Notes under the pieces: generated by a model
What the model saw: the letters and a program-made list of their open reading frames with translations, nothing else
Databases searched by the model: none
Told to the model about the DNA's origin: nothing
Translations under genes and position numbers: made by a program
In this document: one piece after another, positions 12,901-30,408 of the stretch
Position numbering within the stretch: position 1 is the first letter of the stretch
How the letters are laid out: each line of letters begins with the position of its first letter
Source of the DNA: Phoronis australis
Taxonomy: Eukaryota > Phoronida > Phoronidae
Reading direction: 5' to 3'
Assembly: GCA_002633005.1 (NCBI GenBank)
Contig: NMRA01000327.1
Location: forward strand, 71,632-135,631
Length of the DNA stretch: 64,000 nt

Positions 12901-14036
12901 CAGGTATAGTTGTATAGTGACCTGCTGATAGTAGCTCACTGTGTTTGTGGCAAGTGTCTGGGTTCCACATTTCACTAACTGGCCAAAAGCACGAATTTCA
13001 ATCCTGACACTGTGGTAACTGCTCATGAATCTCATAACATTCAATAGCACTCATAGACAGTTTTCAAACAAAGATTTTAAACCTGTCGTAATGAACGACC
13101 TCACCAGAACAGTTAATCTGTGTTATGTAGTATTATTCTGCAACACCAGAACAGTTAATCTGTGTTATGTAGTATTATTCTGCAACACCAGAACAGTTAA
13201 TCTGTGTTATGTAGTATTATTCTGCAACACCAGAACAGTTAATCTGTGTTATGTAGTATTATTCTGCAACACCAAATCATAGTACTGACATGATATTACA
13301 CCACAAAAATTGTTCTTAAAATATTTACAACAATTTACACACTTCCATATAATTGTTCACATTGTTGCTATATGTTGCATTTCTATTTGTTTAGTTTCAA
13401 AAGTAAAACTATGTGTTTAGTGTGCAAATGCCAAATTAATCTTCAGAGGTTTCTTAACTATGACCGGTGTTTAGCAGAGTTGATAGCAGTCCTTGGATTG
13501 CGCCATTGATCGTTTTACAGATAGTGAAGATTGGTGTGTGCATGCGTGTGTATGCCAAAGCATAGATCTGTGGGATAAGAGTCCCCTAATTCAGAAAGTA
13601 TCACCCAGGTGATAGTCTGCTTGATAAGCTGAACTTGGTCTTGGATGAATTCCAACCATTTAATCGCATCTGATAAAATTGAAATTTGGTCTGTTTGAAA
13701 AACTACTAAAGTGAAGTGTTATCTACAGATCTCTACATCTACTGACAATACTGCTCAGGATGAATACGATCACTCAATAGGTTGTGTATCTGTCTAATAC
13801 TAACCATGAAAAGGTCAGTTATAACATAACGGAAGTATATGCATCTCCCATACCGGATGCTGCTTTTTGTGTTTTAACTTCTTAGAAACACAACGTTGAA
13901 GAGTACTTTACCACTGTAGTCATTTCATTTGCTTGCCATTAACAAGTTTCAAACTGTTGCAGGTTACTGCCAGGGTGATGGTTTCCGCGTCGGTTTTGGA
14001 ACTTGTACAGGAAAGGTCCTTCCAGCTAGGATATGA
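3990..14036 (+). CDS. FAH: Fumarylacetoacetase, exons 2-11 (5' partial)
   Basis: Hydrolyses fumarylacetoacetate to fumarate and acetoacetate, the last step of tyrosine breakdown, in the cytosol. Exons: 3990-4100, 4575-4681, 5601-5747, 7979-8076, 8335-8487, 8940-9070, 9385-9510, 10299-10400, 12786-12903, 13963-14036. All have GT-AG borders and compatible phases, giving 388 codons plus a stop. Family landmarks are intact: metal ligands in [18 protein letters not shown] and MNDWSARD, the catalytic His in GYHGRASS, and the partner Glu in [15 protein letters not shown]. The usual first exon (about 25-30 residues with an LPYGVF-like motif) was not found between 1 and 3989, so it probably lies upstream. 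The C-terminus ends VLPARI then TGA. The gene converges on POLR2G. Its introns hold copies of the CCTAGTGGC repeat. Identification is very secure; only the 5' end is open. Confidence 0.95.
4310..4560 (+). repeat. Dispersed CCTAGTGGC repeat, short copy
   Basis: Begins with the same TATATGTG/CACATATA hairpin and CATCTCAGTCTGGG-like start as the 6608 copy, then AGGATCTTGATGAGATTTGGCA and GCTGACGACGACAAAT. Truncated and diverged. It lies in the FAH intron just before exon 4575-4681. Confidence 0.6.
5322..5382 (+). repeat. 20-bp tandem repeat, three units
   Basis: GACATAGTCGGACACCATGT is followed by two diverged copies of the same length. In the FAH intron 4682-5600. Confidence 0.8.
6608..7560 (+). 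repeat. Dispersed CCTAGTGGC repeat, copy 2
   Basis: The best-preserved copy, in the FAH intron 5748-7978. It starts with a CCACATATTTATATGTGG hairpin and ends in the GTTGCTCTTGTAC tail. It carries six CTCF-like motifs near 6776, 6904, 7068, 7216, 7358 and 7448, all in one orientation, spaced roughly 90-165 bp. Confidence 0.8.
9674..9770 (+). repeat. 18-bp minisatellite, about five units
   Basis: Unit close to CAATTTACGGTATGAATG, with substitutions between copies. In the FAH intron 9511-10298. Confidence 0.75.
10440..11800 (+). repeat. Dispersed CCTAGTGGC repeat, copy 3
   Basis: Diverged copy in the FAH intron 10401-12785. Motifs near 10612, 10925, 11112, 11385 and 11522. The shared tail (GCTCTGCGTTTGCTCTTGTT) ends near 11795. 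Interrupted by unrelated A/T-rich sequence around 10640-10790. Confidence 0.7.
12157..12637. mobile_element. TTAAGGTTATGTAGGACC MITE, copy 1
   Basis: Left end TTAAGGTTATGTAGGACC and right end GGTCCTATATAACTTAGTTAA are near-perfect inverses. About 480 bp, A/T rich, no coding capacity. In the FAH intron. Related copies at 60921-61434 and 15590-15900. Confidence 0.65.
13108..13275 (+). repeat. 42-bp minisatellite, four near-identical units
   Basis: Unit ACCAGAACAGTTAATCTGTG plus 22 more bases, four copies without visible differences. 42 is a multiple of three, so a 14-residue peptide ([14 protein letters not shown]) repeats in an accidental open frame. In the FAH intron 12904-13962. Confidence 0.9.
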
Positions 14037-14107
14037 GTGTTCTGTGATGGTAGCCTTTGGTTGGTGGATATAAGTGTTCCGTGATGGTAGCCTTGGGTTG
14101 GTTTTGT
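14029..14107 (+). repeat. Direct duplication across the FAH stop codon
   Basis: A unit of about 37 bp (GGATATGAGTGTTCTGTGAT and on) occurs twice in tandem with a few mismatches. The first copy contains the last FAH codons and the TGA. The second copy is in the 3' UTR. Confidence 0.75.
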
Positions 14108-14600
14108 TTAATGGCAGCTAGTAACTGGTCAGGAGTTAATTTGTGTAGTTTAGGGAGTATGTGTGGGAGGTCTCTGGAAGTTAACTCATTTCAAATCATG
14201 ATTACAAATACATTTAGTCTCGTGCTAATTGAAATGAACATGACATTTTCTCAATGTTAAATCATTGTGGACAATTGTGTTGTTAGAATTTACATTTTTT
14301 ATTGTGAGAATTTAAGTTTTTGATGCACAAAACATTCCATTACTGGAACATTGCAGACTGTTGCTACTATTGGAAGATTGTTCTGTATCAGTGTTCTTTA
14401 ACAAAACTTGTATTTCTACCCGCCATACTTATTTCTTCTTCAGGGTGTTGATAGGAATTATCTGCTCTGCTACCACATGCAATCATGTGATTGAGAATAG
14501 CCATAGTATAGGTGTGTCTAAATATACATGTATTGCGATCAGTTCTATAATGTTTGCCAAAGCCAGTTATCCAGAGTGTTATGAAGTTCTGATGAATCTC

Positions 14601-14606
14601 AATAAA
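14601..14606 (+). promoter_or_regulatory. FAH poly(A) signal
   Basis: AATAAA lies 565 bp after the FAH stop codon and is followed by a T/G-containing stretch. It is the first canonical signal downstream on this strand. It overlaps the presumed 3' end of POLR2G on the other strand. Confidence 0.7.
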
Positions 14607-14630
14607 ACAACACAGTGCTTATCAAAACAG

Positions 14631-14636
14631 TTTATT
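14631..14636 (-). promoter_or_regulatory. POLR2G poly(A) signal
   Basis: TTTATT on the + strand reads AATAAA on the - strand, 62 bp past the POLR2G stop codon. It faces the FAH signal at 14601-14606, so the two mature transcripts should overlap by a few tens of bases. Confidence 0.65.
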
Positions 14637-14697
14637 ATGTATTATAGTAAAAATGACAAATTATCAAATACGAAGAAATAGAAATGAGGCACCTCTC

Positions 14698-20320
<5,623 letters not shown>

Positions 20321-20856
20321 ATTGCCACCCTGAAATTCACTGCATTTTCCACACACAGAGACAAATGCAGTCTACCGAACAGAACGGAAGTTCGCGTAGC
20401 TAAGTTATCTCAAATCGTTAACCTAATTTCGAACTTCACAGCTTTAGTTTATTTTTTCAAAACCAATAGATAATTTGGAGTATGAAGTCTATGTAAACTA
20501 TATTTATTTGTTATAAAATATGATAAGAAACAATAATGATCTTGGAAGATCACACACGTTTAGGTATTTATTTTACTCAACCAAAGTACAAATCGTGGAG
20601 ATATCTTTGCGGAATTGACCATAGAATCTTATACGTAGTGTGATGTCTATTGTATTGACCATGTTGAGTAGTTGTTGAACGCTGCTGAACCGTCACGGCT
20701 TCACGATGCTGTTGAATAGTTTAATGGATCGGCTTCTGTCTGTGACACTGTGTAAAGTATGTATTTTCAGCAACGGCCAATCTACTGTGCTGGAATTCCG
20801 CTTGATCTCAAGGTCACATGTGCGTGAAACTTGGAATGCCCCAGACCGTGCCACCG

Positions 20857-21345
20857 GCACCGAGTGGCCACTGTAGTAGAGACGATGGCCATCCCTTAGC
20901 CTCCACACGTCGAAGATTTTCGGCGAATTATGACTAACACTGATAAAACAATCAAAGTGACATTGCTGTGAGTACTTTTCGTGCATAGAAGTACACCTTA
21001 GGAAGCCGTTGGTGTTTAACTCTTTTCAACTCGAACAAGTACTACCGCAATCAAACTTTATATTGCCTGGCGTAAGCAGTGCACAAATTCCAGTTGGCAA
21101 TTTGGGAAACTGAACGAAGGACGGATTGAGCAAAAGACTTGGTTGCAGGAGTCTTTTTTCGAGCTTGGAAGAGTTTAAGACATCACCGGCTTCCTGGCTT
21201 AGGACAAGGTGTCCCTCTATGTGCAAAGGGAACTTATAGCAACATGACTTTGGTAGTTTAAGCAGTGTGAGGCATAATTTTCCAAAAAAAATTCCGGCAC
21301 ATGGAGGGCCTATGAGACAGCCACTGTCTCTACTAATCTATGGCA
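20857..21345. mobile_element. Long-arm foldback element
   Basis: Left arm from AGTGGCCACTGTAGTAGAGA through TTTTCGGCGAATTATGACT and GTGCATAGAAGTACACCTTAGGA. The right arm is its diverged reverse complement (CATAGAGGGACACCTTGTCC on the - strand, CAGTGTGAGGCATAATTTTCC on the +). Arms are roughly 170 bp with little between. It sits between the POLR2G and MRPL4 starts. Confidence 0.65.
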
Positions 21346-22464
21346 AGTAGATTTGGTGGCACTGTTAAGAAATACCTCAGAATACTTAGCAACTTCACAC
21401 AAATACCATGTTCATGTTGATAAAAATTTCACTGCACTGAAGCAAACCAAATCTTAGTAAAATGCTGTAATTTTAACCATCCTTTTTGGCTCTTTTTTCA
21501 ACTATTAACAATTTTATTCACAAAACAATCCATTTACAAACTCTTTCAATTCTGTGACACAACTGCTGATCGTGGCCATGTGGGTTGGGGCCAATGGTTA
21601 CAAAATTTTGTCGCACTGAACTACAAATTTCTCCCAGAATGCTTTAATGAATGTATAATTCCAATTCCGACTTTTCATTACCTGAAAACTACACTCACAG
21701 AAGATTCACCACAGTCAGTATATTATTTTGTAAATCAGTTCCTTTTCAACTCTTGACTGTAACAAGTGCTAGTGGTAATGTTGAAAAATCTTCCGACGCC
21801 GAGACTTGGACTCAGATTCAACCACGTTAGAGTGGAACGTCCAAATCATTCGGCTAAGAGGCAATTGTTGCTTGGGTTTAGTGAGCAGATTGGAAAGGCT
21901 TTTTTGGATTGTCACGCCTGAAAGCGACGTGACGCAACACTTAGCAGCCAGCTAGCGTCATATTTAGTTGTGGGGTGCCAATTGTTTGTACACACTTTTG
22001 CTATCCTGACCAATGTAAATTGTATAAATTAATGCTGGGGAAACTTTATTTAGTCTTGATTGATTTATAACGTCATGTAAAAGCTCAAGGAAATGCTCTT
22101 TATTATATAATATTAGCTTTTAATTTGCAAAAATCTTTATCTATGTGGAAGTGTAAAGTACCAGAAATGAATACACGCATTGCTGTTTATCTCGTTTTTC
22201 ACCCAGAATGACTAGTTGTAATATGACATTCAGTCAAAGCTATCTGGCTGACTAACTGCAATTTGAGGCTGAGGGATTCTCCCATTTTCAGGGGTTACGG
22301 GTAATTTGAGTCTGGGCGATTCTCCAATTGGAGGGATTACAGGTGATGCACTATGTGTGTTTATTTACAATATTCTAGAGATTCAATATGTAGCAGCACA
22401 TAACAAACGAATCTGGGACAAAAACCACTGACTAGAGTGTTCCCGATTTTCTTCTTTTTAGCCC
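21346..22464. other. Intergenic stretch upstream of MRPL4
   Basis: No gene. A 44-bp phrase (AATTTGAGGCTGAGGGATTC) is repeated once in diverged form at 22260-22345. With 20321-20856 it forms the gap between divergent POLR2G and MRPL4. No clear promoter element was identified. Confidence 0.4.
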
Positions 22465-25400
22465 ATGGCTTTCATTCTTTTAAGAAAGCAACTTGTACTT
22501 GAAAGCCTTCTCTCCGTACTTGCTGATTTGTTTGTAAGTGTTAGAAGAGACATGAATCCCAGTCTTGCTCATCGGTGGCTAGCCATCCTGTGATTGACTG
22601 CTATAACGCAATGAGTACACCATGCTGTTGATAGAACCATCCCATGACTATGGACACCCAGTCATCTAGTGGATTGAATAGATGCTGAGGAGTTTCTTTC
22701 TTAAGAGTGTATGAGAGGTATACCATGAAGAGAAGGACAATACAATACAATAGCTTCCCAAGTAATGGGATTTCTCATTGCTGTGTGCTTTCAAGCAGCT
22801 GATGCAACTTTTTTTTCTTTTTTTCAGCTGTTTCCATCCAGAATGAGAGACAAAGTAATTGTTTTATATGTGTTAACTGATTATTAAGTTTGTTTAAAAA
22901 CTAACTACAAAACGTAGCATTCTATTTTGCAGTCCATTATATCTCGAAGTTTCCATGCTGCAGCAACGTGCAAACAAAGACCTCAAACAGATGGTGAGAT
23001 TATAAACTTACATAATTCCATAACACAGCCAAGTAGTTTCAGTTGCTCAGTTGTCTCTTATAGTCGTTGGATGATAAACCCTTTGTCACGAAGAATTTGT
23101 ATAAGCTTCTTGAAGATGTGTGTCATAAATTTCCCAGGAAACTAAAATTTTATCCTGTCATCCTGTTTATTTTAATCATTGTCTTGCTTTTCATCACCTT
23201 GATTTTTTTTTGAATGTCTTGTTGAATTAGTTTTAATTAAAACAACATAATGATAAACTGCTTCATGACATTAATTAGTTGAACAAACTAAGTCACTATC
23301 TGGTGAAGTTTGAGCTTGTGAGATGTTCGAGATGTTGGTATCCTTTTCAGAGTTCACCCCACCAGTTGTAGAAGGCCAGTCATTACCCATCATTACGTCC
23401 AGACAGATTGACTTGCCCAGTTTGTGGCGAGAGCCACGCCAAGCCTGGCTGGAGAGTCTGAGTTCTGTTGAAGATGAAAAACTGGGCATTGTAGATCTAC
23501 ACCCAGATGTCTTTGCAACCTATCCCAGGTGTGTGGCTTAATCATTACAAATCCACAAAATTATAATCTAAAGAACTTGATAAGTTCTTTTATTTTCATT
23601 GTGTCTCTGTTGTAAACAAACTGTTATTATGCTGGGTTCTATAATATTTTGGACCTGGCAGAGTTAAAATTAATATTACAATAAATGGCTGTGGTTCCTG
23701 CATGCAACAGACATTTTCACTTCACACACTATCAGCTGAGATCTGTCTGTACTGACCATGGAAAAACAATTGAGTTATCTAATGTTTACCATAATAAGTA
23801 TTTAATTAGAATCATAAATGCGTTGTTTTCATTTTAGGATCGACTTAATTCACAGAAATATTTTATGGCAAATGAAGTACAAAATGATAGTAAGTATATG
23901 AGATAGCCGTCTGCTTGTAACCGTGTTGCTTATAAAAGTGGTACTAAATAATATAAAGAGCGAAATTACTGTTGAATAATTGTCAACTTTTGACATTATT
24001 CCTTTGAGCTCTGCTATTGTGATTTTTTAGTCCAATTTCTTCTATGTGTCTTTGACTTGATTATGAAGTGTAAATTTCCAATTCTTCACTGTCTCTCCTG
24101 CGCTGTGGTTTTAAAGCCATCATAAAAGCATTGTGTGCAATTTTTGTCTTTAGAAATATGATCGGGTGAAAACCAGGGCGGAGATGAGAGGTGGTGGTCG
24201 CAAACCGTGGCCTCAGAAAGGGCTTGGAAAAGCAAGAGCTGGAAGTATCCGGTCGCCACTGTTTAAAGGAGGTGGGTCAGAGTGTGCTTATAATGTGTGT
24301 TAAATTATTGAATTACCATTTGTACTCTGTCATTTATGCAACCTTAGCATGAAAATGGTTTTGATGAATGTTTGATGGTTGACATACTGACATGTACACT
24401 GACTGCTAGGTGGGGTATCTCATGGACCCAGAGGACCAGAGAGCTTCTATTATATGTTAACAAGGAGCGTGCGTGAACGAGGCCTGAGATGCACACTGTC
24501 TGTCAAGTTTGCTCAGAATGATCTACATGTCGTCGACTCTTTACAGTTACCTAGTGATGAACCAGAGGTAGGTCAGACTCAGGTGGCTTGGATAAAACCA
24601 CACTCTGATGTATTTGATGATAATTTCAGTGATCAGATGAGAAGTTTGCTTTTAAACCAGATGTAAACCCATCTTCCATCAGAAAAGTCAGCTTTTAGTT
24701 TAACCACTTATAACTATGAAATTGATTGAAAAAAGGTTTTTCATAGTCTCGGTGAAGGTATGTAGGATCAACATACTCAGAGACTAAAATGTGAGTTCGT
24801 ACATTTCGGACTACTCTCTACAGTGTTTTGTCAACGATTGGTGACGGGACGTCCAGGTTTCCCTGAGTAAGTTGATCCTACCTATACCACTATGAAATTG
24901 GTCTCAAATTTTTCCTTAGTCCTAATAGAGGCAAAAGACCTGACTTTTCGACATTGATTGATACCCGACTCTTCAAGTTGACCTGCCACAGAGGGTCATC
25001 TTATGTGCCAACCATGGGCTTAAGTAAAAATGAACTGTCAGTTATTTCGAAGCCCTAAAACCAATTCTCATCTTGATTAAGGAACAATGTAAAACCAGTT
25101 TTATAGCTGGCTGTGGGTTTACAGGTGCTTTTAAATACTTCTTTGGGAGCTTTGTCTTGAATTTCACCCAGAAACCAATTATTGTTCTTAATAATTCTAG
25201 AGAGAATTCATTAAATGCTTGACAGTGTTGTCGGTTGACGACTTTAATACATACTCACTGAATCTCTGTAAATCTGTTGATTATACCTTGGATAACAGTA
25301 GAGAAGACTGTCAAGAATTATTAAAATAATGGCTATATTTCGTAACAGCTCAGTCATGAAATCTGTCAAGAGGGACTCCTGACAAATTAGTTAAATAATT

Positions 25401-27201
25401 ATAAATGTAACCTGCTTGGTAGAATGTAACAAACTTCAGTTAATACTGAAGTGGTTGAAGCTGCTATGTGCAGAACTTTGTATCATGAAGTTGGTGCATA
25501 TGAACTAGACTGTGATAAATGAGACCTATTCAGATGAATTTTCTCATTGCTGTGATACGTTTCCTTGTTTGTTTAGCCTGTTTTATCACATTAAGTTGCT
25601 TTTATACACACTTATTTTGTGCGATATTGACATGTGTTCATTTCTGCAGTATATAGAAGAGTTGGTCACAGCCAGGCGATGGGGAAATTCTGTATTGTTT
25701 GTGGACGAGTAAGTATCTGGGGTGGTTTTCTTTTAATTAACATTTGAATTAAAACAATGTCATTTTGCTTATATGACATTGCATAGTATGTTGACAGCCT
25801 AGGTGAACTACCATGGAATACAGTACTTTTAAGTTTTGTTTTACTGTGTATACCTGTATTTAGGTCCACGTGTTAAAAGGCGAAGCTGCACTAATATTGT
25901 GTAATAAAATGGTAGACATCGATGCATGTACAATCCAATGCCAAACTATTACAAATGGAAATACTGAGAAAACCAAAAGCGCCCAGTTTGAGACATGCAC
26001 ATATGCAAGACGTTTCTGCCTGCACCTATAAATGAAGCATAGGTCCATTTTCCTATGGTTATGTGAAACACTTGAGTAGAAGAGTTTTTGAAAAAAACGG
26101 GATTATTTCACATCGCCCGAAGTACGTACTACATACACAGTAAAGCATTCAGCAATTATATATGCAATAATGTGATAAGTAATAAAGGTGATACTTTAGA
26201 TATAGGACTGTTTATACAATAGCATATTGCTTTAGGTTAAATATCTGGTCATCTCTCATACTATCTGTTATTTGTAATTGAATGATGAAGTTGTTCCGAA
26301 GTGCACACCAAAAATATTCAAACAAACTTCCATTTCAGTGACGGTAACTGTACTTGGTCATAGTAACCTGGAATTTCAGGTTATCTTAGTCATGCTGCAG
26401 AGATTAAGTATTTAATATTAAAACTCATTTTTCATTGCATTTATTTTTACCCACCAATAATTTCAATTCCTTCCATTTCAGTAATGACATTATCCCCAAG
26501 AACATGGCTTTAGCCATAGCTGATATTGGCCATTTTAATGCCATGCCAGTGTATGGTAAGTTATTTTTGATAGGCTTGTGCTTCACCAAAAATGATAGTG
26601 GTGTACATGTGTTGAGTCTGGTGCAGCAGCATGCTGTTGAGAATTATCCGTGCATGTATTTTCTAAATATTTTTGGTCAATACAGGTATTTTATTGATAC
26701 TCACTGGTGATAGTTGGGAGTTAACAGTTGCTTCTTTTAGAACGTTCTCTGATATTTGCTTTAATATGGTTTTAATGGAATAATCTTGCACTTTAATAAT
26801 TACCATTATTTTTGTTGCTCTACTACTATTACTTTCATAATCATTAGAATGTAACCAAAAGAGAGCTTGCACCCATTAATTCTTCAAACGTGTAAACTAA
26901 ATGATTGAAACTATATTGAGCAAAATTGAAGTATTTTGTGGAGTGAATTAGTCTGTATCCTGATTTTTCACAATGGAGTTGTCAGGTCTATTGGTTTGCA
27001 TTGTTGACAGTACTGAGTTATCTATTCACCTATATCACTGTGTCTTATTCAGGTCTGAATGTGTATAGCATGTTGAAACATGAGACCCTAGTTCTAACAT
27101 TGGCAGCTGTAGAGAGGATTGAAGACAAGCTAGTGCAAGAGATGTACAGACCAGGCAGGGATATAGGATACAGAGACAATGTATACGCAAAGAGGAGATA
27201 G
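22465..27201 (+). CDS. MRPL4: Mitochondrial large-subunit ribosomal protein uL4m
   Basis: Structural protein of the mitochondrial 39S subunit, L4 family, lining the exit tunnel region. Exons: 22465-22533 (tentative), 22933-22993, 23351-23528, 23838-23889, 24154-24271, 24410-24567, 25650-25708, 26482-26555, 27053-27201; 918 bp, 305 residues plus stop, near the usual animal length. Diagnostic L4 motifs are the basic loop [20 protein letters not shown], the following [13 protein letters not shown], and [16 protein letters not shown] near the C-terminus. The tentative first exon opens [11 protein letters not shown], hydrophobic with Arg/Lys as expected of a mitochondrial presequence, and ends at a perfect GTAAGT in the right phase. 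It could instead be replaced by another upstream exon. Exons 2-9 are secure. Confidence 0.93.
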
Positions 27202-29602
27202 CAAACCTCTGTGACACCATTGTTCAGTTAACAGGCCGTCTTTTCTCATGACTTCAGTTTCTTGCAACGACTAACGTCGTCAACAATGGGAGCAGACATA
27301 GATCAATGAAAAAGCACGCTGAATGACAGTCATGACTTTATTGCAGTGAACATGATGTGGTGTGCTGCCTTCTACACCAGTGCGTGGACCTGTGTGTCAG
27401 AGATGTGTATTTGTGCCGCTAAGTAGCATATTTGTGAAGTATGGCACTAAGATTGACCAGCTTGAATAACCCTTAGTCATTTATTTTGTTCAAGCTGCAA
27501 AGTACATCACCATGTTCAAATTCAGCCTATATTATTCAAGTTATCAAAGTTTTCGAAGCTTTTTGTACCTACCTTTTTTAATGTTGCACACCAACCTCGA
27601 ATATCCCTCGCTAGCAATGTAAAATGTGCTTGGCAGATGATCCTACTTTTGTGCACATCACATGAACTAGTTCTTCACATTCTCCTCTGAAGTTGCATGG
27701 CTCAGACAGTTTTCAATTCAAGCTGATGTTCAAAAAAACACCGGTAATGTGAGCAAGGACATGATTATAAAGGTGGGCCTGCAATGTGAATGTGAACTGA
27801 AATCACATTTTCATTCTTTAAGTAGCAACGTTTCGCTCTTATTTGCGAAAAATGCCATGTCCATTTCGCAGTAATGCTCATACCACCGTCTCAGTTACAA
27901 CCGGATTTTCCGCCAACCTGTGTTATAACAGTCCTTAGATGTATCAGTTTCAAGACAGAATAGGCCAAAAAGGAATATCCATTTACGTGATATGAATATA
28001 ATAAAGATAAATAAAGAATAAATAGAACACATAAAATGCAACAGCAGAAGACCGAAGTAAATAATTTTTTTTTTAGATATATAGGTGAGCACAGTCACAG
28101 AAATCGGTGTCGCGCAAAGAGGAGAGGGAGACACCTAAGAATTCATATAAAGTGATATGGCTGAGGAAAATTCACCAACGATTTCAATGCCAACCGGTGT
28201 ATCAACGTATTGTCCATCTTACCAAGGATTGTATATTTTTATCTGACTTATTTTTATTCACTATCTATTGTAATTTTGTTATTCATTATAAATGACCTTA
28301 TACCGCTTGCTACATTCTCCTGTTCATATCTGGCAACGAGCTTGTCACGCACGTATCAGTTATATATTATTCGGGACATATGTCGATCATAAAAACCGAT
28401 AAGTTTTGGTCGCATAAAGCAGTATCTAATTATGCTAATAAAATCTGTAGTATGTACTGGCTAAACCAGTTTCGTCCTGTGCTACGTATGCTCCATGACG
28501 TTTTCATAACCCTATCGGTTGAGTTAACTTTAATCTCTCGACTTCCATAGGACAAACTGGTCAAAGGCGTTTGAAAAAACATTCTTCGTTTAAATAAATG
28601 CATGTTCTCGTATTTCCTGTACTGTATCTCCCAATACTTGATTATACCTGCTTAGAATCAGCTCGGTGGCCACTGCAGGTAGTAACAAAACCGTAAACAG
28701 CGAAACGGTTTCCGCATTGAATTCTAGTTATTAATCCTGCAAATAGGTTACGTGTCTATCAAGAGTATGATTATCTGCTTACGCGGCCACTTATGCGATT
28801 TTTCTGAAAACAGTATTTGAGGAAACGTAAATTTGTTGTTGTTGTTTTTATCTCCATGGAAACAAGAATACCTTATTCACATATACATTTAACACTTGGA
28901 AATTGGAATCTTAACCTTCTGTGCTATCGCAAAACAATGTTATTTCCAAGAATCTGAAACGCATGGCGGTCCCGAATCGCGTTCCGCCTTTTTTAATGCA
29001 ATCAACCCATGTGATACCTTTTGTTGGATTTGGTAAACATCAGCAGATTAAATCGAAAATAATAAAGTGTTGAAAATGAAAAATGTCAATTTTCATAAAT
29101 CCGTTTTTTATTAGTTTTGTTTTGTTTTGTTTTAGCACTCTCTTTTGTTCCAGACTAAAACTATTAAAATCTAAATTATGTCTGAGTCGTTGAAGAACGT
29201 CGGAGTTTTCAAATGATGTGCCTGGTTTTGACTAAAACGCGTCAAGACTTTTGGACTTCGATTTCAAAGTGAGAGCACATGCTTCAAGTGTCCGGTTCTG
29301 GGCTGTCCAGATAAGGGGACTCTTGGTATAGCAACGTAAACGTGAACAGTACGCCGAGTTCCGCGGCAAGTGCAACCAAGGGGAAGCATTTGATCAACCC
29401 TGCTCAAACTTGACCAGGTTCACAGGAATGAGATCGACATTCTTCCGATCCATATTTTCAAATGGCCGAACGGCAAACGTGTTCCGGGGTGTTTTTGTAA
29501 ACGCCTAAGGATGAACGTGCTCAGTTTTGTCCTTGACTTATGCAAATACGCAGTAGTTCGCTAAGACAGTTAAAATTTCAAGTTTAGAAAAAACAACTTG
29601 TT
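27202..29602. other. Intergenic stretch after MRPL4
   Basis: MRPL4 3' UTR to about 28.0 kb, then no supported gene. A short TTTTG repeat occurs near 29118. Confidence 0.4.
28000..28022 (+). promoter_or_regulatory. Cluster of AATAAA signals after MRPL4
   Basis: Three overlapping or adjacent AATAAA hexamers occur about 800 bp past the MRPL4 stop. They are the first seen downstream, but the stretch is A/T rich, so some may be chance matches. Confidence 0.4.
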
Positions 29603-30408
29603 GGTCAATTTAGTCATTTCAATACTGTGAAAACCGTTGTTAGAAGCTCACTAAGATCAATGCTTGAAAACTTATTTATTGAAATCAACATTAAATAAGG
29701 ATTTTCGACAAGTTCATTCTAGATTGCTGACAAGTAAGGGTTATTCAAGTTAGTCGAATTTAATTTCGCACGGATCAAGTTTGAGTCTAGTACCAGTGGC
29801 GGATTTAGAGAGGGGTCAAGGGGGCCATGGCCCCCTAAAATTCCCCCAGATTCCATTGGGCAGTNCCCCCCCCCCCTAACTCAAAATTCTGGATCCGCCC
29901 CTGAGTACTGGAATAAAACATTTACAAAAATTAGCGACGTTGCGTCGGCATCTCACGGACTTCAGCTTGGCTTGTGACGTTATAGTTATTCTGGCCAATT
30001 GGTGGCGTTTTGACTAGACGGCGCGGCATTGACGTCAGAACACCATCCCATACGCGTGACATCGAATCATAAACCGCCTCTTTTATTTAAAGAGGAACTC
30101 TTAATGCGCTCGTGAAGAGCTTCCTTTACATCCCTTCTGAACCAGTCTTCCTCAAAGTCTAGGATAGTGACATCATCAGTATTGGAATCATGTCCAGTGG
30201 CGCACAGGTGGCTAAAAATAGCCGAATCTTAAGTGTATCCGTAACTAGGACCACGATGTTGTGAATAACGATAACGTCACAAGCCAAGCTGAAGTCCGTG
30301 AGATGCAGACGCAACGTCGCTAATTTTTTTTTTTAAGTTTTTATTCCAGTATTAGACTCAAACTTGATCTGTTTTCTCAACTGGATGTCTCAAAATTTTC
30401 ATGCTTTT
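29603..30408. repeat. Composite inverted-repeat element, copy A
   Basis: Left flank block 29603-29772, then a core 29773-30369 whose ends are about 100-bp inverted repeats (GATCAAGTTTGAGTCTAGTA..., with ATTAGCGACGTTGCGTC inward), then a right flank block 30370-30408. Both flank blocks recur at copy B (37622-38364). The core is interrupted by a 110-bp MITE at 29794-29903. Confidence 0.75.
29794..29903. mobile_element. CAGTGGCGGAT MITE, copy 2, nested
   Basis: CAGTGGCGGATTTAGAG ... GGATCCGCCCCTG flanked by AGTAC (29789-29793, 29904-29908). The uninterrupted site (GAGTCTAGTACTGGAATAA) is present in copy B of the host repeat near 37970, which proves the insertion and its 5-bp duplication. One N at 29865. 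Confidence 0.9.

Noticed and set aside
13108-13275. CRISPR-like array
   Set aside because: Units are directly contiguous without spacers, and the genome is animal; it is a minisatellite.
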